The notes under the pieces were generated by a model, which was given only the letters and a program-made list of their open reading frames with translations, was not told where the DNA came from and did no database searches. Positions 1 through 9,744 of a stretch of 39,064 nt of DNA are shown here, piece by piece. The stretch is from JBLHGU01 sp047615875 (GTDB lineage Bacteria; Pseudomonadota; Gammaproteobacteria; Arenicellales; CAJQKF01): the NCBI GenBank assembly GCA_047615875.1, contig JBLHGU010000029.1, positions 1-39,064 of the forward strand, given 5' to 3'. The position numbers and the translations under genes were made by a program. Each line of letters begins with the position of its first letter. Position 1 is the stretch's first letter.

Positions 1-247
1 CAGTTGAGGGAAGCCGTCGCCAACTTAGTCGCATCATGTAGTTGAGAAAATTTCAGGAACTAGTTCTGCCTTAATCACAACGACGCTTGCTCCAGCGCCT
101 CCGCTATGATCCACTGTGTTTGGTTGCGAAGCTATAATCTCATTTCGTGGTGCACAGCATGGAAAATAAATCAAAAGGGGAATTGTGCTTGCGGTGCTTG
201 TCAGCCAGCCAATTTTTAATTTACGAATGTTTTTAGGAGCAAATTAG

Positions 248-1531
248 TTGCAGGACCGACCAAAGCAGGATCAAAAAGACAGTTTGGTTACCGAGTTAGA
301 TCTTATGCGGGAAAGAGAGGCGGCGACGCGGGAAATCCTCGAGGTCATTAGCGAGAGTCGTGACGACGAGCAACCGGTTTTCGACGCTATTCTTAAGCGG
401 GCCGGGCTACTGTGCCAGTCGCAACAGGCCGGCTTAATAATGCTCAAGGATTCCGGTGCCGATGTGAAATATATCGCCAGCTGGGGTTTGCCGTCGAAGC
501 ACTTTCAGGTTGGTATTTCCGAGTGGTCCATCGATGATCCCATAGCCATAACAACCGCGATCCGTGAAAGCCGCGTGGTTAACATTGCAGATCTGCAAAC
601 CGACAGTCTAACGGAGTCCGGACATGCATCACGTCTGGAGATAGTTGATAAAGAAGGCATCCGCTCGCTGCTCGCGGTTCCTCTGATCAGTGGCGGCAAA
701 GCAATTGGATGTATCGATGTTTATCGACAGGAGTTTGATCCTTATTCAAATGACGAAGTTCAGCTGTTACAGAGTTTCGCCACCCAGGCCGTTATCGCCA
801 TCGAGAATGTGCGCCAGTTCAAGGCACTTGAAAGCCTAAACGCTGAACTTGGATCACGAGTTGAGGAACAGGTTGGCGAAATAGAACGAATGGGGCGACT
901 CAAACGGTTTTTGCCAGCTGCGGTGGCCGAAACGGTAACTTCTAAAGGGGCGGACAAGATGCTATCTAGCCATCGCGCTCTGTTGGGCGTTTTGTTCTGT
1001 GATATACGCGGATTTACCGCTTTTTGTGAAAGCGCCGAGCCTGAGGAAACCATTGAGGTATTACAGGCTTATCATGAAGAAATGGGTAAGCTGATCAGTA
1101 AGCATGGAGGCGGCGTCGATCATCGTATGGGTGACGGCATAATGGTGTTGTTCAATGACCCATTGCCTTGTGAAGACCCGGCTGGTGACGCGGTGCGTCT
1201 GGCCATGGCCATGCGTAGCAAGATGGTTGAACTAACCAGGAAGTGGAAACGATTGGGCCATCGTCTGGGCTTTGGTGTTGGCATTTCGTTAGGCTACGCC
1301 ACTGTTGGGTTGGTAGGCTACGAAGATCGCTCTGATTACACAGCTTCAGGCACGGCTGTGAACCTTGCCGCAAGGTTATGCGACCGCGCCGAAGATGGCG
1401 AGATTTTGCTGAGCCCACGTGCCTATACAGCAATAGAGGACGATTTCGCCGGAGAGCTAACCGGCGAAGTTAATCTAAAGGGCATTCGCGCACCAGTTGA
1501 AGTTTTTCGTTTAGTAGAACAATCCGTTTAG
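248..1531 (+). CDS. GAF domain-containing class III adenylate/guanylate cyclase
   Basis: A cytosolic signalling enzyme predicted to make a cyclic nucleotide in response to a ligand or redox cue. Residues about 30-185 form a GAF domain, about 190-225 look like a coiled-coil linker, and about 232-425 are a class III cyclase domain. The first metal-binding Asp lies in FCDIRGFTAF and the second in HRMGDGIMVLF; the C-terminal signature is VNLAARLCDRA. The purine-recognition Lys of classical adenylate cyclases appears replaced by His (DHRMGDG), so the base preference is unclear. The start is TTG, chosen because AGGAG lies just upstream (about 236-239) and no ATG occurs early. The gene is monocistronic and convergent with the aldehyde dehydrogenase. 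Family assignment is firm; substrate and signal are not known. Confidence 0.9.
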   Translation: MQDRPKQDQKDSLVTELDLMREREAATREILEVISESRDDEQPVFDAILKRAGLLCQSQQAGLIMLKDSGADVKYIASWGLPSKHFQVGISEWSIDDPIAITTAIRESRVVNIADLQTDSLTESGHASRLEIVDKEGIRSLLAVPLISGGKAIGCIDVYRQEFDPYSNDEVQLLQSFATQAVIAIENVRQFKALESLNAELGSRVEEQVGEIERMGRLKRFLPAAVAETVTSKGADKMLSSHRALLGVLFCDIRGFTAFCESAEPEETIEVLQAYHEEMGKLISKHGGGVDHRMGDGIMVLFNDPLPCEDPAGDAVRLAMAMRSKMVELTRKWKRLGHRLGFGVGISLGYATVGLVGYEDRSDYTASGTAVNLAARLCDRAEDGEILLSPRAYTAIEDDFAGELTGEVNLKGIRAPVEVFRLVEQSV

Positions 1532-1621
1532 ATTAGCGCACACCCACCCTGGATATAATTAGCAAATTACCCAGATTGTGGTCGGCATAACCCTAATCCG
1601 GTTGCGAAGTATTTTATTGCC

Positions 1622-3085
1622 TTAAACATTGGTGTTAATCCATACAGTAACGGGCTTGGTGTATTCATTAATCGCATCCATTCCACCCTCACGACTCTGG
1701 CCACTTTCGCCAAATCCTCCGATAGGTGCATTTGGCGCACCTAAGCGATAAGTGTTGATCCATTGAATACCTGCACGTACCGCCTTGGTTAGTCGCATGG
1801 CGCGCCCGAGGTTAGTGGTAAAGAAACCGGCTGCCAGCCCAAACTCTGTATCATTAGCCAGCTCAATAGCTTCAGCCTCGTCATCGAACGGCATAACAAC
1901 AATAACCGGACCGAATAACTCAGTATGAGCTATGGCGATGTCCTGATTTTGTATGGTCAGTATCGTTGGTTCAAAGTAGTAACCTGTTTGCAAATATTCA
2001 GGACGCTTACCACCCGTCTTTACTACAGCACCAGACTCTACAGCTTCCGCCACCGCGGATTCGCAGCGTTCCACCTGGGCCAGTGTGGCCAGCGGGCCCA
2101 TTTGAGAGTCAGCGTTACGTGGATCACCTACCTTCAATCCCTCGGCAGCTTCTACCAGGCGACGGACAAACTCATCATATACCGGACGTTGAACCAAAGC
2201 CCGTGATCCGGCAACACAACTTTGCCCCGAAGAACCGGCGAATACTCCAGCGATCACATTTTGAATAGCGTTATCCATGTCTGCATCATCGAACACGATA
2301 ACCGGAGATTTACCACCCAACTCCAGGGTGGTTTCGGCGAGATTTTTGGCGGTGTTGGCGACTATATGGCGTGCGGTAATGGGTCCACCGGTAAAAGCTA
2401 CCTTACTCACTTTCTCATGACTGGTTAGTACGCGACCACAAGGGTCACCTTCGCCCGTAACAATGTTAATCACGCCGGGTGGAATGTCAGCAACATCATG
2501 CATCAGTCTGACAATTTCAATAATAGGAGTCGCGCACAATTCAGAAGGTTTGATTACCACAGTGTTACCGGTGGCCAGTGCCGGACCGAGCTTCATGGAT
2601 AACAACCAGAGCGGATTATTCCAGGGGATAACCGCTGCCACTACGCCTACCGGTACCCGGTGGGTATAAGTTTGCATTCCTGGAAATGGGTTGGAAAAAG
2701 TAGAGCCAGTGACCTTGTCTGCCATCTCACCATAGAATTTAAAGAAGCCCGCGCAAAACTTCATGAAGTTGGTGGACTCGGTCAAGTTCTTACCCGAATC
2801 AGAAACCTCCAACTCCGCAAGGCGGGCCGCATTGTCCGGTAGTGCCTCGGCAAGACTGGTTAGAACTCGACCACGTTCCACCGGTGACGTAGTCGACCAC
2901 GGACCATGGAAAGCGCGATGTGCAGCCATTACGGCATCGTTTACGTCATCTTCCTGACAATTGGGTATTTCGCACCAGACTTCTTCCGTAGCTGGGTTTA
3001 CGGAAGGCATCCACAATCCACTGGCAGGATCCCGCCATTGACCATCAATTAGTATTTGAAACCGGCGTGTGCTTTCTTCAGTCAT
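1622..3085 (-). CDS. NAD(P)-dependent aldehyde dehydrogenase
   Basis: Oxidises an aldehyde to the carboxylate with NAD(P)+. The 487-residue length is normal for the family. Visible signatures are the cofactor-site IPWNNPLW and KPSE, the general-base Glu in ELGGKSP (about residue 255), the nucleophilic Cys in GQSCVAG (about residue 288), and ELFGPV near the C-terminus. The start ATG is followed by a normal N-terminal FLIDGQW-type region. The gene stands alone, convergent with the cyclase. The substrate cannot be read from sequence. Because a carnitine/betaine block lies about 20 kb away, 4-trimethylaminobutyraldehyde or betaine aldehyde is a possibility, but this is inference only. Confidence 0.9.
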   Translation of the reverse strand: MTEESTRRFQILIDGQWRDPASGLWMPSVNPATEEVWCEIPNCQEDDVNDAVMAAHRAFHGPWSTTSPVERGRVLTSLAEALPDNAARLAELEVSDSGKNLTESTNFMKFCAGFFKFYGEMADKVTGSTFSNPFPGMQTYTHRVPVGVVAAVIPWNNPLWLLSMKLGPALATGNTVVIKPSELCATPIIEIVRLMHDVADIPPGVINIVTGEGDPCGRVLTSHEKVSKVAFTGGPITARHIVANTAKNLAETTLELGGKSPVIVFDDADMDNAIQNVIAGVFAGSSGQSCVAGSRALVQRPVYDEFVRRLVEAAEGLKVGDPRNADSQMGPLATLAQVERCESAVAEAVESGAVVKTGGKRPEYLQTGYYFEPTILTIQNQDIAIAHTELFGPVIVVMPFDDEAEAIELANDTEFGLAAGFFTTNLGRAMRLTKAVRAGIQWINTYRLGAPNAPIGGFGESGQSREGGMDAINEYTKPVTVWINTNV

Positions 3086-3120
3086 TTTTTAGCTCCTGGA
3101 TATTTCTTGAAATTATAGAT

Positions 3121-3143
3121 CATCCAAACATTTTGTTTAGATG
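3121..3143. promoter_or_regulatory. Inverted repeat upstream of aldehyde dehydrogenase
   Basis: CATCCAAACA, a TTT centre, then TGTTTAGATG form a 23-base inverted repeat with 9 of 10 arm positions matching. It lies 36-58 bases upstream of the dehydrogenase start, where an operator or a 5' hairpin would be expected. No regulator gene is adjacent, so the binding protein is unknown. It could be a chance palindrome in AT-rich DNA. Confidence 0.3.
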
Positions 3144-3638
3144 TCTGGTAAAGCGATACCAGAATAATTCTTGGGAATGTTGTTTTCGATGGATCTCTCA
3201 CAGTGAGAAACATAAAGTCGGGCAACTCTGTTTTCTGAATCTAGATTGACAATTGAACGTGTAGAACTACATTAAAAAATACAGCTTCAAAAATTCCTTC
3301 TACCTAAACCCGATCAATGTTCCCAAGATTATAGCTCCCATCGAGTCCAACAACGAATTCCTTGCCACCTATAACGCTTGTAGCTGAAATCTACCGATCA
3401 ATTGGCCTGACAGGACACAGTTTACACGTAGACAAATGCGTCCCGAACGTATTTTAACAGCCGCAGGATGCCCAATATAAAGCCATTCCCCAACTGGCCT
3501 CATTTCAGTTATACCTTAAGCTTCTGCTGCACATATCCGGGAAAAGGTTTGCCCTCGGCCGTCATCTGGTCGCGTAATCCCGGATGGTCAGTATTCACTA
3601 TCTGGCAGAAGAGAGAAGGCTCACATTTTCTAGTTGTT
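3144..3638. other. Intergenic stretch without a recognisable gene
   Basis: About 0.5 kb between the aldehyde dehydrogenase and the first gene of the glycosylation island. Short open frames exist on the plus strand (for example 3468-3689) but their products look random and lack plausible ribosome sites. No RNA gene, repeat or transposase remnant was recognised. It marks the left boundary of the AT-rich island. Confidence 0.5.
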
Positions 3639-4553
3639 CTATTTGCTTATGGACTTAATAACTTGCCAACCGAGGAGAGGGTAACTTAAATTCCTGAAGC
3701 GTGTAGTGCCCACAAAATGGATAATAGAAGCACGGGTTTTGAGTTCGTGGTAACTCCTCCAGCCGTTTCCCACATAATCTGGTGCAATCGAACCCAGATT
3801 TAGTGGGTTACGAAATGCATTTAGTAGAACTGCCCAAAGAGCTTGTTCCATTTCCCAGCTGCAGAATAGTGACTCGTCAAACTCACGGACTCGAGCAAGA
3901 ACCTCCAGAATATCTGCCTCTGAGAACTCATTGGGTACTCCAAAGAATCCTGCATTAAAATTACTGATATCTACATTGGAAAACCCGAATCCGATGCGTC
4001 GAAATGGTGTCGAAAGATTGTTGCCTCCAGGAAGATGAAACACCCGTTTCTCTCTTCGAACTAATAAACGAATAACTTCTTCAGGCGGATGAAGAAACAA
4101 CAAGTCGGAGTCAAAAACTATTAAGTAGCGGCCTTTATAACGAAATAGCGGATTCAATAGCTTGAACTTAACAAACAAACTGGGCGTCTTGAATCGGTTG
4201 AGAAAATCGATCTGTGAGCCAGACAATTTTGTTGCAAGGTATTGTTCAGAGGAGCTTCGGGAAAGAATTTGAATTCCATTCAAATGACGTTCTAAACAGA
4301 TACAATCCTCTTTCGTCAGCGTGCCATCGCTTTGTACGACAATAGCAAAGTTTAACTCTTTACAAAATCGAACTAACGATTTGATCGCCAGTAGGTAGGC
4401 ACATACGCTTCTATGTTGTAACAATGTATAGATTACAATTTCGGAATCTGATTCAACTCTGACTGAAGATGTCCTTAATATAGACTTGAAAATAAGATTG
4501 GAATACTTGTGAACAGAGAGGCTAAATTGTGGAGATGCAGTAAAATTATTCAC
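3639..4553 (-). CDS. GT8-like glycosyltransferase-type protein
   Basis: A 304-residue cytosolic protein with features of GT-A glycosyltransferases of the GT8/nucleotide-diphospho-sugar class. About residue 145 it has YLIVFDSDLLFL, a strand followed by a DxD-type metal-binding motif, and later FNAGFFGV, which resembles the NAGv/NSGv motif of GT8 enzymes. The start is GTG; no in-frame ATG occurs in the first third. It is the last gene of the minus-strand unit, 54 bases after the asparagine synthase gene. The donor and acceptor are unknown. Assignment to the GT-A fold is likely; the exact family is uncertain. Confidence 0.6.
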   Translation of the reverse strand: MNNFTASPQFSLSVHKYSNLIFKSILRTSSVRVESDSEIVIYTLLQHRSVCAYLLAIKSLVRFCKELNFAIVVQSDGTLTKEDCICLERHLNGIQILSRSSSEQYLATKLSGSQIDFLNRFKTPSLFVKFKLLNPLFRYKGRYLIVFDSDLLFLHPPEEVIRLLVRREKRVFHLPGGNNLSTPFRRIGFGFSNVDISNFNAGFFGVPNEFSEADILEVLARVREFDESLFCSWEMEQALWAVLLNAFRNPLNLGSIAPDYVGNGWRSYHELKTRASIIHFVGTTRFRNLSYPLLGWQVIKSISK

Positions 4554-4607
4554 AACGCTTTATACTTATCAAAAAGATTAGTCGATCGTTGTATTTTCAA
4601 CATAAGG

Positions 4608-6398
4608 TTAGGCGTTTTTGATTGAATTGCCAGAGGTAATTTGCAGCCAGTTCTCAAGAACCCACAATGCCCAGATTGGTTCAGCTCCACCACCTTGAAA
4701 CAAGTCGTTGAAGAGGAAGGAAATGCCGGAGGGATTTACGAAATCACCTATCAGACTGTTTTTGTCTGTTAACGTGTTTTTAACCAATGAATAAACGTCA
4801 TGATTATTGGTCAAAATGTGGTGCACAGGTGGAGTAAACCCTTGTTTTCTTCTACCAATAAACTCATCTGTAAATGTCGGAAAGTTAGGTCTACCCAAAA
4901 GTTTTTTTAGCAACCTTTTACCTACCCACTGGCCTTCATTGTCAAAACCAGCTAATTCACTGGAAGGGATGCGTGAAACAAGATCAGCAACACTTCTGTC
5001 CAGAAATGGTGTGCGAACTTCCAGGCCATGCATCATGCTAGCAATATCGACTTTATGTAACACAGAATTCGGCAGGTAGTTTGACAGATCGCAAGCTTGT
5101 GCGAATGATAGACGATCGTTTGTTGCATCCTCCGCATACTGGATACAATTTGTTGTGGTACGCTGATTTAAAATAATATTGTGATATTCATTCCGCCATA
5201 TTTTTAGTCGATACTCTGGATCCATACAACGCAACATTGTTTTGTGCCAGTCTTTGCCAGGGTCACGCATCCAGGTTTCGTAGTGTCGGTACCCTGCAAA
5301 TAATTCATCACCGCCATCGCCAGATAGCACAACCGTTACTTCGCTCTTTGCCATTCTAGAGACATGTTCTGTTGGAACAGATGACCAATCGGCGAATGGC
5401 TCCCCAAAATGATGCAATTGATTAAGCACCGCCTGGAATGGATCACTCCTGTCTACAGCACAAGAGTGGTCGGTGCCAATAGTATTGGCGGCTTGTCTAG
5501 AATAGATAGATTCGTCAAGCTCAGATTGCTCAAATGCTATTGAATAGGTTCTAACCGAATGCTCATAGTTCTTTTTCATTAGAGCAGATACTATTGTCGA
5601 ATCGATTCCGCCGGAAAGAAATGCGCCGCATGGGACATCTGATTGTAAGTGGACTTTTACTGACTCATCAATCGTATATTCAAGCTCTTCCAACCAACTA
5701 TCCGTTGAGCGACCCAATTCAGGTTGAAAGCGCATAGACCAATATCTTGTAAGAGTAGATCTTGAACCATCAAGTGCTATAGACAAATGCTCTCCAGGCA
5801 GAAGTTTTTTAATTCCCTTATAAATGGTATTAGGTGCGCTGATAAATCCGAAATATAGATATTCATCTAGTATTTCATAATTGAGTTGATAGTCTTTGTG
5901 GAGCGTTAAAGGTTGTAATTCTGATGCGAAAGTTAAACTGTCTGAAGTTAGCTCATAGTAAAGTGGTTTTATACCGAATGGATCTCGGGCGAGAAAAACA
6001 ATGCGATTATGAAAGTCGACGATACTGAATGCAAACATTCCACGCAATTCATCAACACACTTATGTTTCCATTCAAGCCAACAGTGTAGAAGTACTTCCG
6101 TATCCGAATCAGTTTTAAAAATATGCCCCAACTTCCTTAGATTATGCCTAAGCTCCTTGTAATTGTAGATAACCCCGTTGAAAACGATGGCACATTGTTG
6201 ATCCTCGCTTATAAAGGGTTGTGATCCTCCATCAGGATCAATTATTTTTAGTCGACGATGACCTAAACCGGTGTTGTGTTTAAGGAATAAGCCGAAATCA
6301 TCTGGCCCACGATGCGTTAAGGCACTGGTCATTGCTTCAATAGAGGTTTTTTCAATTGGCAGACCTGTAAAATTTATACGACCAGTAATTCCACACAC
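4608..6398 (-). CDS. asnB: Asparagine synthase (glutamine-hydrolysing) family amidotransferase
   Basis: Transfers glutamine-derived ammonia to an ATP-activated carboxylate. The class II glutaminase domain occupies about residues 1-200 (CGITGRINF, RRLKIIDPDGG, SDTEVLLH) and the synthetase domain the rest, with the pyrophosphate loop SGGIDST and LSGDGGDELFAGY. The start is set here at GTG 6398 rather than the upstream ATG at 6434. The catalytic Cys must directly follow the initiator, the GTG is followed by TGT (Cys), AGAGGA lies just upstream, and this start leaves a 4-base gap from the preceding gene instead of an overlap. Length is then 596 residues. In polysaccharide clusters such enzymes often amidate sugar acids or build peptide-like amides rather than free asparagine. 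That role is inferred here from the surrounding glycosyltransferases. Confidence 0.9.
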   Translation of the reverse strand: MCGITGRINFTGLPIEKTSIEAMTSALTHRGPDDFGLFLKHNTGLGHRRLKIIDPDGGSQPFISEDQQCAIVFNGVIYNYKELRHNLRKLGHIFKTDSDTEVLLHCWLEWKHKCVDELRGMFAFSIVDFHNRIVFLARDPFGIKPLYYELTSDSLTFASELQPLTLHKDYQLNYEILDEYLYFGFISAPNTIYKGIKKLLPGEHLSIALDGSRSTLTRYWSMRFQPELGRSTDSWLEELEYTIDESVKVHLQSDVPCGAFLSGGIDSTIVSALMKKNYEHSVRTYSIAFEQSELDESIYSRQAANTIGTDHSCAVDRSDPFQAVLNQLHHFGEPFADWSSVPTEHVSRMAKSEVTVVLSGDGGDELFAGYRHYETWMRDPGKDWHKTMLRCMDPEYRLKIWRNEYHNIILNQRTTTNCIQYAEDATNDRLSFAQACDLSNYLPNSVLHKVDIASMMHGLEVRTPFLDRSVADLVSRIPSSELAGFDNEGQWVGKRLLKKLLGRPNFPTFTDEFIGRRKQGFTPPVHHILTNNHDVYSLVKNTLTDKNSLIGDFVNPSGISFLFNDLFQGGGAEPIWALWVLENWLQITSGNSIKNA

Positions 6399-6402
6399 AG
6401 TC

Positions 6403-8847
6403 CTAGGTCCTCTTTCTGGATAAGCGATTACCAACCTGTAGTTTAGGTTGGTAATGCTTATTAAGCGTTGGGAGGAAAAGATTCACATATTCACGAATGT
6501 TTTCGTCGATATCAAATCTTTGCTCTACCTTTAATCTTGCGGCATGACCGATTCGGACGCACTTCTCAGGATCACTTATTAGCTCGAACATCGCCTGAGC
6601 CAGGCTCTCGTAATCACCCGGCTCGACTAGAATCCCGTTAGTTTCATTATCTATAATTTCGGGAACACCTGTAACGCAGGTGGAAATGACGGGAAGCTTC
6701 ATCGCCATTGCTTCGATCAGCGAATTGGGAATGATATCTCTGCTGCCGTCGGAATCGATGACGCACGGAAGAACGAATAAATGCGAGTTGTTGTAAAATT
6801 TAATTACCTCGATTAACGGTTGAGCACCATGAAATTTAACGAAATTTTCAAGTGCTAGTTCACGATGGAGGCTTTTTAGTTGTTTAAAATAGTCTTCGCA
6901 GCGGTCCATTTCCGGCTCACCAATGATATCGAGATGAAATTTCACCCCCTTGTCACGAATAATGGAGCAAGCCTTTAGTAAATCGATATATCCTTTTTGA
7001 GGAGTTATACGCCCAACGCTAATTATTCTAAAATCATTTCGTTGAACTTTGTTTCTTGAAGCCTGAAACCCAGCAAGATCAATGCCATTGTAAATTCTAA
7101 CAATTTTTTGTGTTTGAGCTGCCGGTAAAAATTTTTTTAGATAATTACGGTTGTAATCAGTGTTTGTAATGACAAACTTTGCACCCTTTAAAGTTGCCTT
7201 AAGAACTTTCGCATAGTTGACTCTATGGATGTCGTGTGCGCGAGCTTGGGCCGAGTAACTTACACCACACATTCTTGCAGCAATTTTAGCAATAAACGCA
7301 TTTCGATCTGACCACGGTGCATGTACATGGGTTACATTGTGTTTCAGTAAAAGTAAAGCCAAAACCACAGACTTGCGAAATGTTTCGGTATTAAATTCTT
7401 TACTATTATTGGCATGGTAACGACTCATTAATACCTGCCAATAGCAAGTTGTAATCCGAAATGGTCGACTTAAACACATTTTCTTTAGTGCCATTGAGTA
7501 AGAGTCAGGATCGAGTTCGTCAAGATAAAGAACATTAGTTAGATCGTATGTCCCAGTATCACAGATGCCGCTTGTTTCATTCCGAGACTCCGCAATAATG
7601 AGTGGCGAAATTCCTCGCCTTCGTATAGCGCTGATCTCCCTTTGAATAAAGGTTTCGCTAAGAATTGGGAATTGCCACAAGTGATAGGCGAGTCGAGAAA
7701 CCGGACGCGTGCGGCTCGAAGAAAGAGCACCAAAAGAATAGTCATTTAGCAGTTCTGATAAGCGTTGATACGATCTGGTATTCTGAAAAACCCTTGTATT
7801 GTGTGGAAGCGGTCTTTCCAGACTATTTCTAGTGGATTTACAGAAATCCGAGACGGCCAAGGTGTTAGCTAACAAACTGGGATGGCAGGCCATCCAGTTA
7901 CCACAATTTTTCGAAGTAACCACATTGCAACCCATTTCGATGGCCTCCCATATTACTCCCGGGGCAGCATCAAACAAGGATGGACAAATAAGGGTGCGCG
8001 ATTGTCCAAGAATCTCAAATAGAAATGTTCGATCAGAAATAAAATTGTGGTGCGTCACACCGTCTACATAATCTAGACAGTGCCCTACTATGTGAACTTC
8101 AAGGTCCGTGCTTGCGGCACAGATTTGTTTTACCAATTCATAATTTTTTTCTTTACGCTCCCAGTTACTCGCAATGAAGAGTAAATCGATTTTTCTCTGG
8201 TCGAAGGGTTTTCTTAGTTCCTGGTAATGTGATGCATCTTGTGAAATCCAGTCAAAATACCAAATAGGCTTTTGAACTAGTTTGGACCTGAACTGACTGT
8301 AGAAACTAGTGAAGAGCTCTAAAACGATATCACTATGCACAATAACTAAGTCCGCACGCTCTACAACGAAAGCCTCTTGATTATGAAGAATATTCGGCGC
8401 TTGTTTACACTCCACCACATAGTTGGATAGGTCGCAGAGATTTTCGACAATGCCGCGATCATAGTAGACATCGATTTGATCGAAGCCGACGCTGCAGTAA
8501 ATAACTGGTTGGCGTAGGTCAATTTTGAGTAGCATATAGGCGCTGATCGTTCCATACCCGATCATCAAATCAGGCATTAGCTCATTGATCTTGTGAATCA
8601 ACGACTCATGACTTGCCCATACCTGGTCGTCAACTGTGCATAGATGTACATTAGGGAGTTCATCAGGATTACCAATAGATTCTCCAAAATGGTTCGAAAA
8701 GATGGCCATGTCAGAATTGCTAACAATGTTAATCAGATGAATGTCAAACCCGTCGTATTGGAGTTTGCGAAATAGACTGTAGACCGAAGTGGCAGCGCCT
8801 CCATAACCACATACCTCATAACATGCGATAGCAATGCGAGGCCTCAT
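6403..8847 (-). CDS. Two-domain GT4 glycosyltransferase
   Basis: An 814-residue fusion of two GT-B glycosyltransferases. Residues about 1-380 form the first unit, beginning IAIACYEVCGYGGAATS and carrying a donor-site segment FDAAPGVIWEAIEMG. Residues about 385-800 form the second, opening with LWQFPILSETFIQREI as in colanic-acid-type transferases. It continues with ISVGRITPQKGYIDLL and the donor-site DIIPNSLIEAMAMKLPVI. Both halves keep the acidic residue eight positions before a conserved Glu. The fusion implies two consecutive sugar transfers by one cytosolic or membrane-peripheral protein. It follows the GT2 gene by 24 bases and precedes the amidotransferase by 4, so it is in the same operon. 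Sugars are unknown. Confidence 0.88.
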   Translation of the reverse strand: MRPRIAIACYEVCGYGGAATSVYSLFRKLQYDGFDIHLINIVSNSDMAIFSNHFGESIGNPDELPNVHLCTVDDQVWASHESLIHKINELMPDLMIGYGTISAYMLLKIDLRQPVIYCSVGFDQIDVYYDRGIVENLCDLSNYVVECKQAPNILHNQEAFVVERADLVIVHSDIVLELFTSFYSQFRSKLVQKPIWYFDWISQDASHYQELRKPFDQRKIDLLFIASNWERKEKNYELVKQICAASTDLEVHIVGHCLDYVDGVTHHNFISDRTFLFEILGQSRTLICPSLFDAAPGVIWEAIEMGCNVVTSKNCGNWMACHPSLLANTLAVSDFCKSTRNSLERPLPHNTRVFQNTRSYQRLSELLNDYSFGALSSSRTRPVSRLAYHLWQFPILSETFIQREISAIRRRGISPLIIAESRNETSGICDTGTYDLTNVLYLDELDPDSYSMALKKMCLSRPFRITTCYWQVLMSRYHANNSKEFNTETFRKSVVLALLLLKHNVTHVHAPWSDRNAFIAKIAARMCGVSYSAQARAHDIHRVNYAKVLKATLKGAKFVITNTDYNRNYLKKFLPAAQTQKIVRIYNGIDLAGFQASRNKVQRNDFRIISVGRITPQKGYIDLLKACSIIRDKGVKFHLDIIGEPEMDRCEDYFKQLKSLHRELALENFVKFHGAQPLIEVIKFYNNSHLFVLPCVIDSDGSRDIIPNSLIEAMAMKLPVISTCVTGVPEIIDNETNGILVEPGDYESLAQAMFELISDPEKCVRIGHAARLKVEQRFDIDENIREYVNLFLPTLNKHYQPKLQVGNRLSRKRT

Positions 8848-8871
8848 GATTGGGTTTGACTGGCTCTGCTG

Positions 8872-9744
8872 CTACAGTACAAAATATCTAAACTTCATTG
8901 CGCCAACCAGGCGACCGACAATTTTTGCAGAGTTAAACACCACGTTCAAGAAGCGGGTCTCTCGTTCCTCCGGGTTTGCCAATCCGACTAAGTCGCTTCC
9001 CAGACGGATATATCGATCCCAATCAAATCTAGAAACTCCCCACGTCTTTAATAGTCTTCTATGGTTTTTGAGTAAAGCCACTGCCCAAAAACCGTGACCT
9101 AAACCCTGAACAAACAGTTTGATTTTACTGTTTCTATTGTGATGATAAACAACAGCTTGCTCCTCGAAATGGAGTCGATAACCCCATTCCAGCGCTTTCC
9201 ACGCCAAGTCAACGTCGTGACCTTGTATAAGCGCGACATCAAAGTCCCCGGTATGAGACAGAATGCGTCGATTCATTGCCCAGTTGGCAGTAATAGCAAA
9301 GGGTGGCTTAAAACTTCGAATTGCCTGTTTATGATCATAGATCACCTGGCCATAATTAGCTATTTTGTTAGCACCTGGCAGGGGCAATATCGTGCCACCC
9401 ACAATGCCAATGTTGGGGTCTGCGAGAGGTGCGATTAAGTTTTCTAACCAATCTGATTCTACAACGCAATCCGCGTCAGTGAAGGCCAAAATATTGAAAT
9501 TCGAATGACGAATACCTGCATTGCGTGCTGCGGATGACCCTTTGATGGGTTCTTCAATTACAGTGACTTGATTGCAAAATTGGCGTAATTTAGTCAGAGT
9601 TCCATCATCACTGCCATTGTCTACGACGATAATCTCAGCCTGAACAGATTTATCGATATTAGCTAGTAGCGATTCTAGACATGGTGCAATTGTATCCACA
9701 GCGTTATATACCGGGACAATTATCGACGTGTCGTTAGTATTCAT
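8872..9744 (-). CDS. GT2 family glycosyltransferase
   Basis: A 290-residue GT-A transferase using a nucleotide sugar. Seen from the N-terminus: SIIVPVYNAVDTI, EIIVVDNGSDDGT, the metal-binding FTDADCVVESDWL, and the acceptor-side GHDVDLAWKALEWGYRL (the ED/HD-type motif with D as base). There are no convincing membrane spans, so it is probably peripheral. It is the first gene of the minus-strand unit and is divergent from the GT4-like gene at 9878. The 133-base gap between them presumably holds promoters in both directions. The family call is firm; donor and acceptor are unknown. Confidence 0.9.
   Translation of the reverse strand: MNTNDTSIIVPVYNAVDTIAPCLESLLANIDKSVQAEIIVVDNGSDDGTLTKLRQFCNQVTVIEEPIKGSSAARNAGIRHSNFNILAFTDADCVVESDWLENLIAPLADPNIGIVGGTILPLPGANKIANYGQVIYDHKQAIRSFKPPFAITANWAMNRRILSHTGDFDVALIQGHDVDLAWKALEWGYRLHFEEQAVVYHHNRNSKIKLFVQGLGHGFWAVALLKNHRRLLKTWGVSRFDWDRYIRLGSDLVGLANPEERETRFLNVVFNSAKIVGRLVGAMKFRYFVL

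Noticed and set aside
1..45. Open frame from base 1 ending QLREAVANLVASCS then TGA
   Set aside because: It could be the end of an upstream gene, but 14 residues without a recognisable motif are not enough to support one.
3067..3689. Two short plus-strand frames (3067-3249, 3468-3689)
   Set aside because: One overlaps the dehydrogenase start antisense and the other overlaps the GT8-like gene end. Neither has a ribosome site or protein-like composition.
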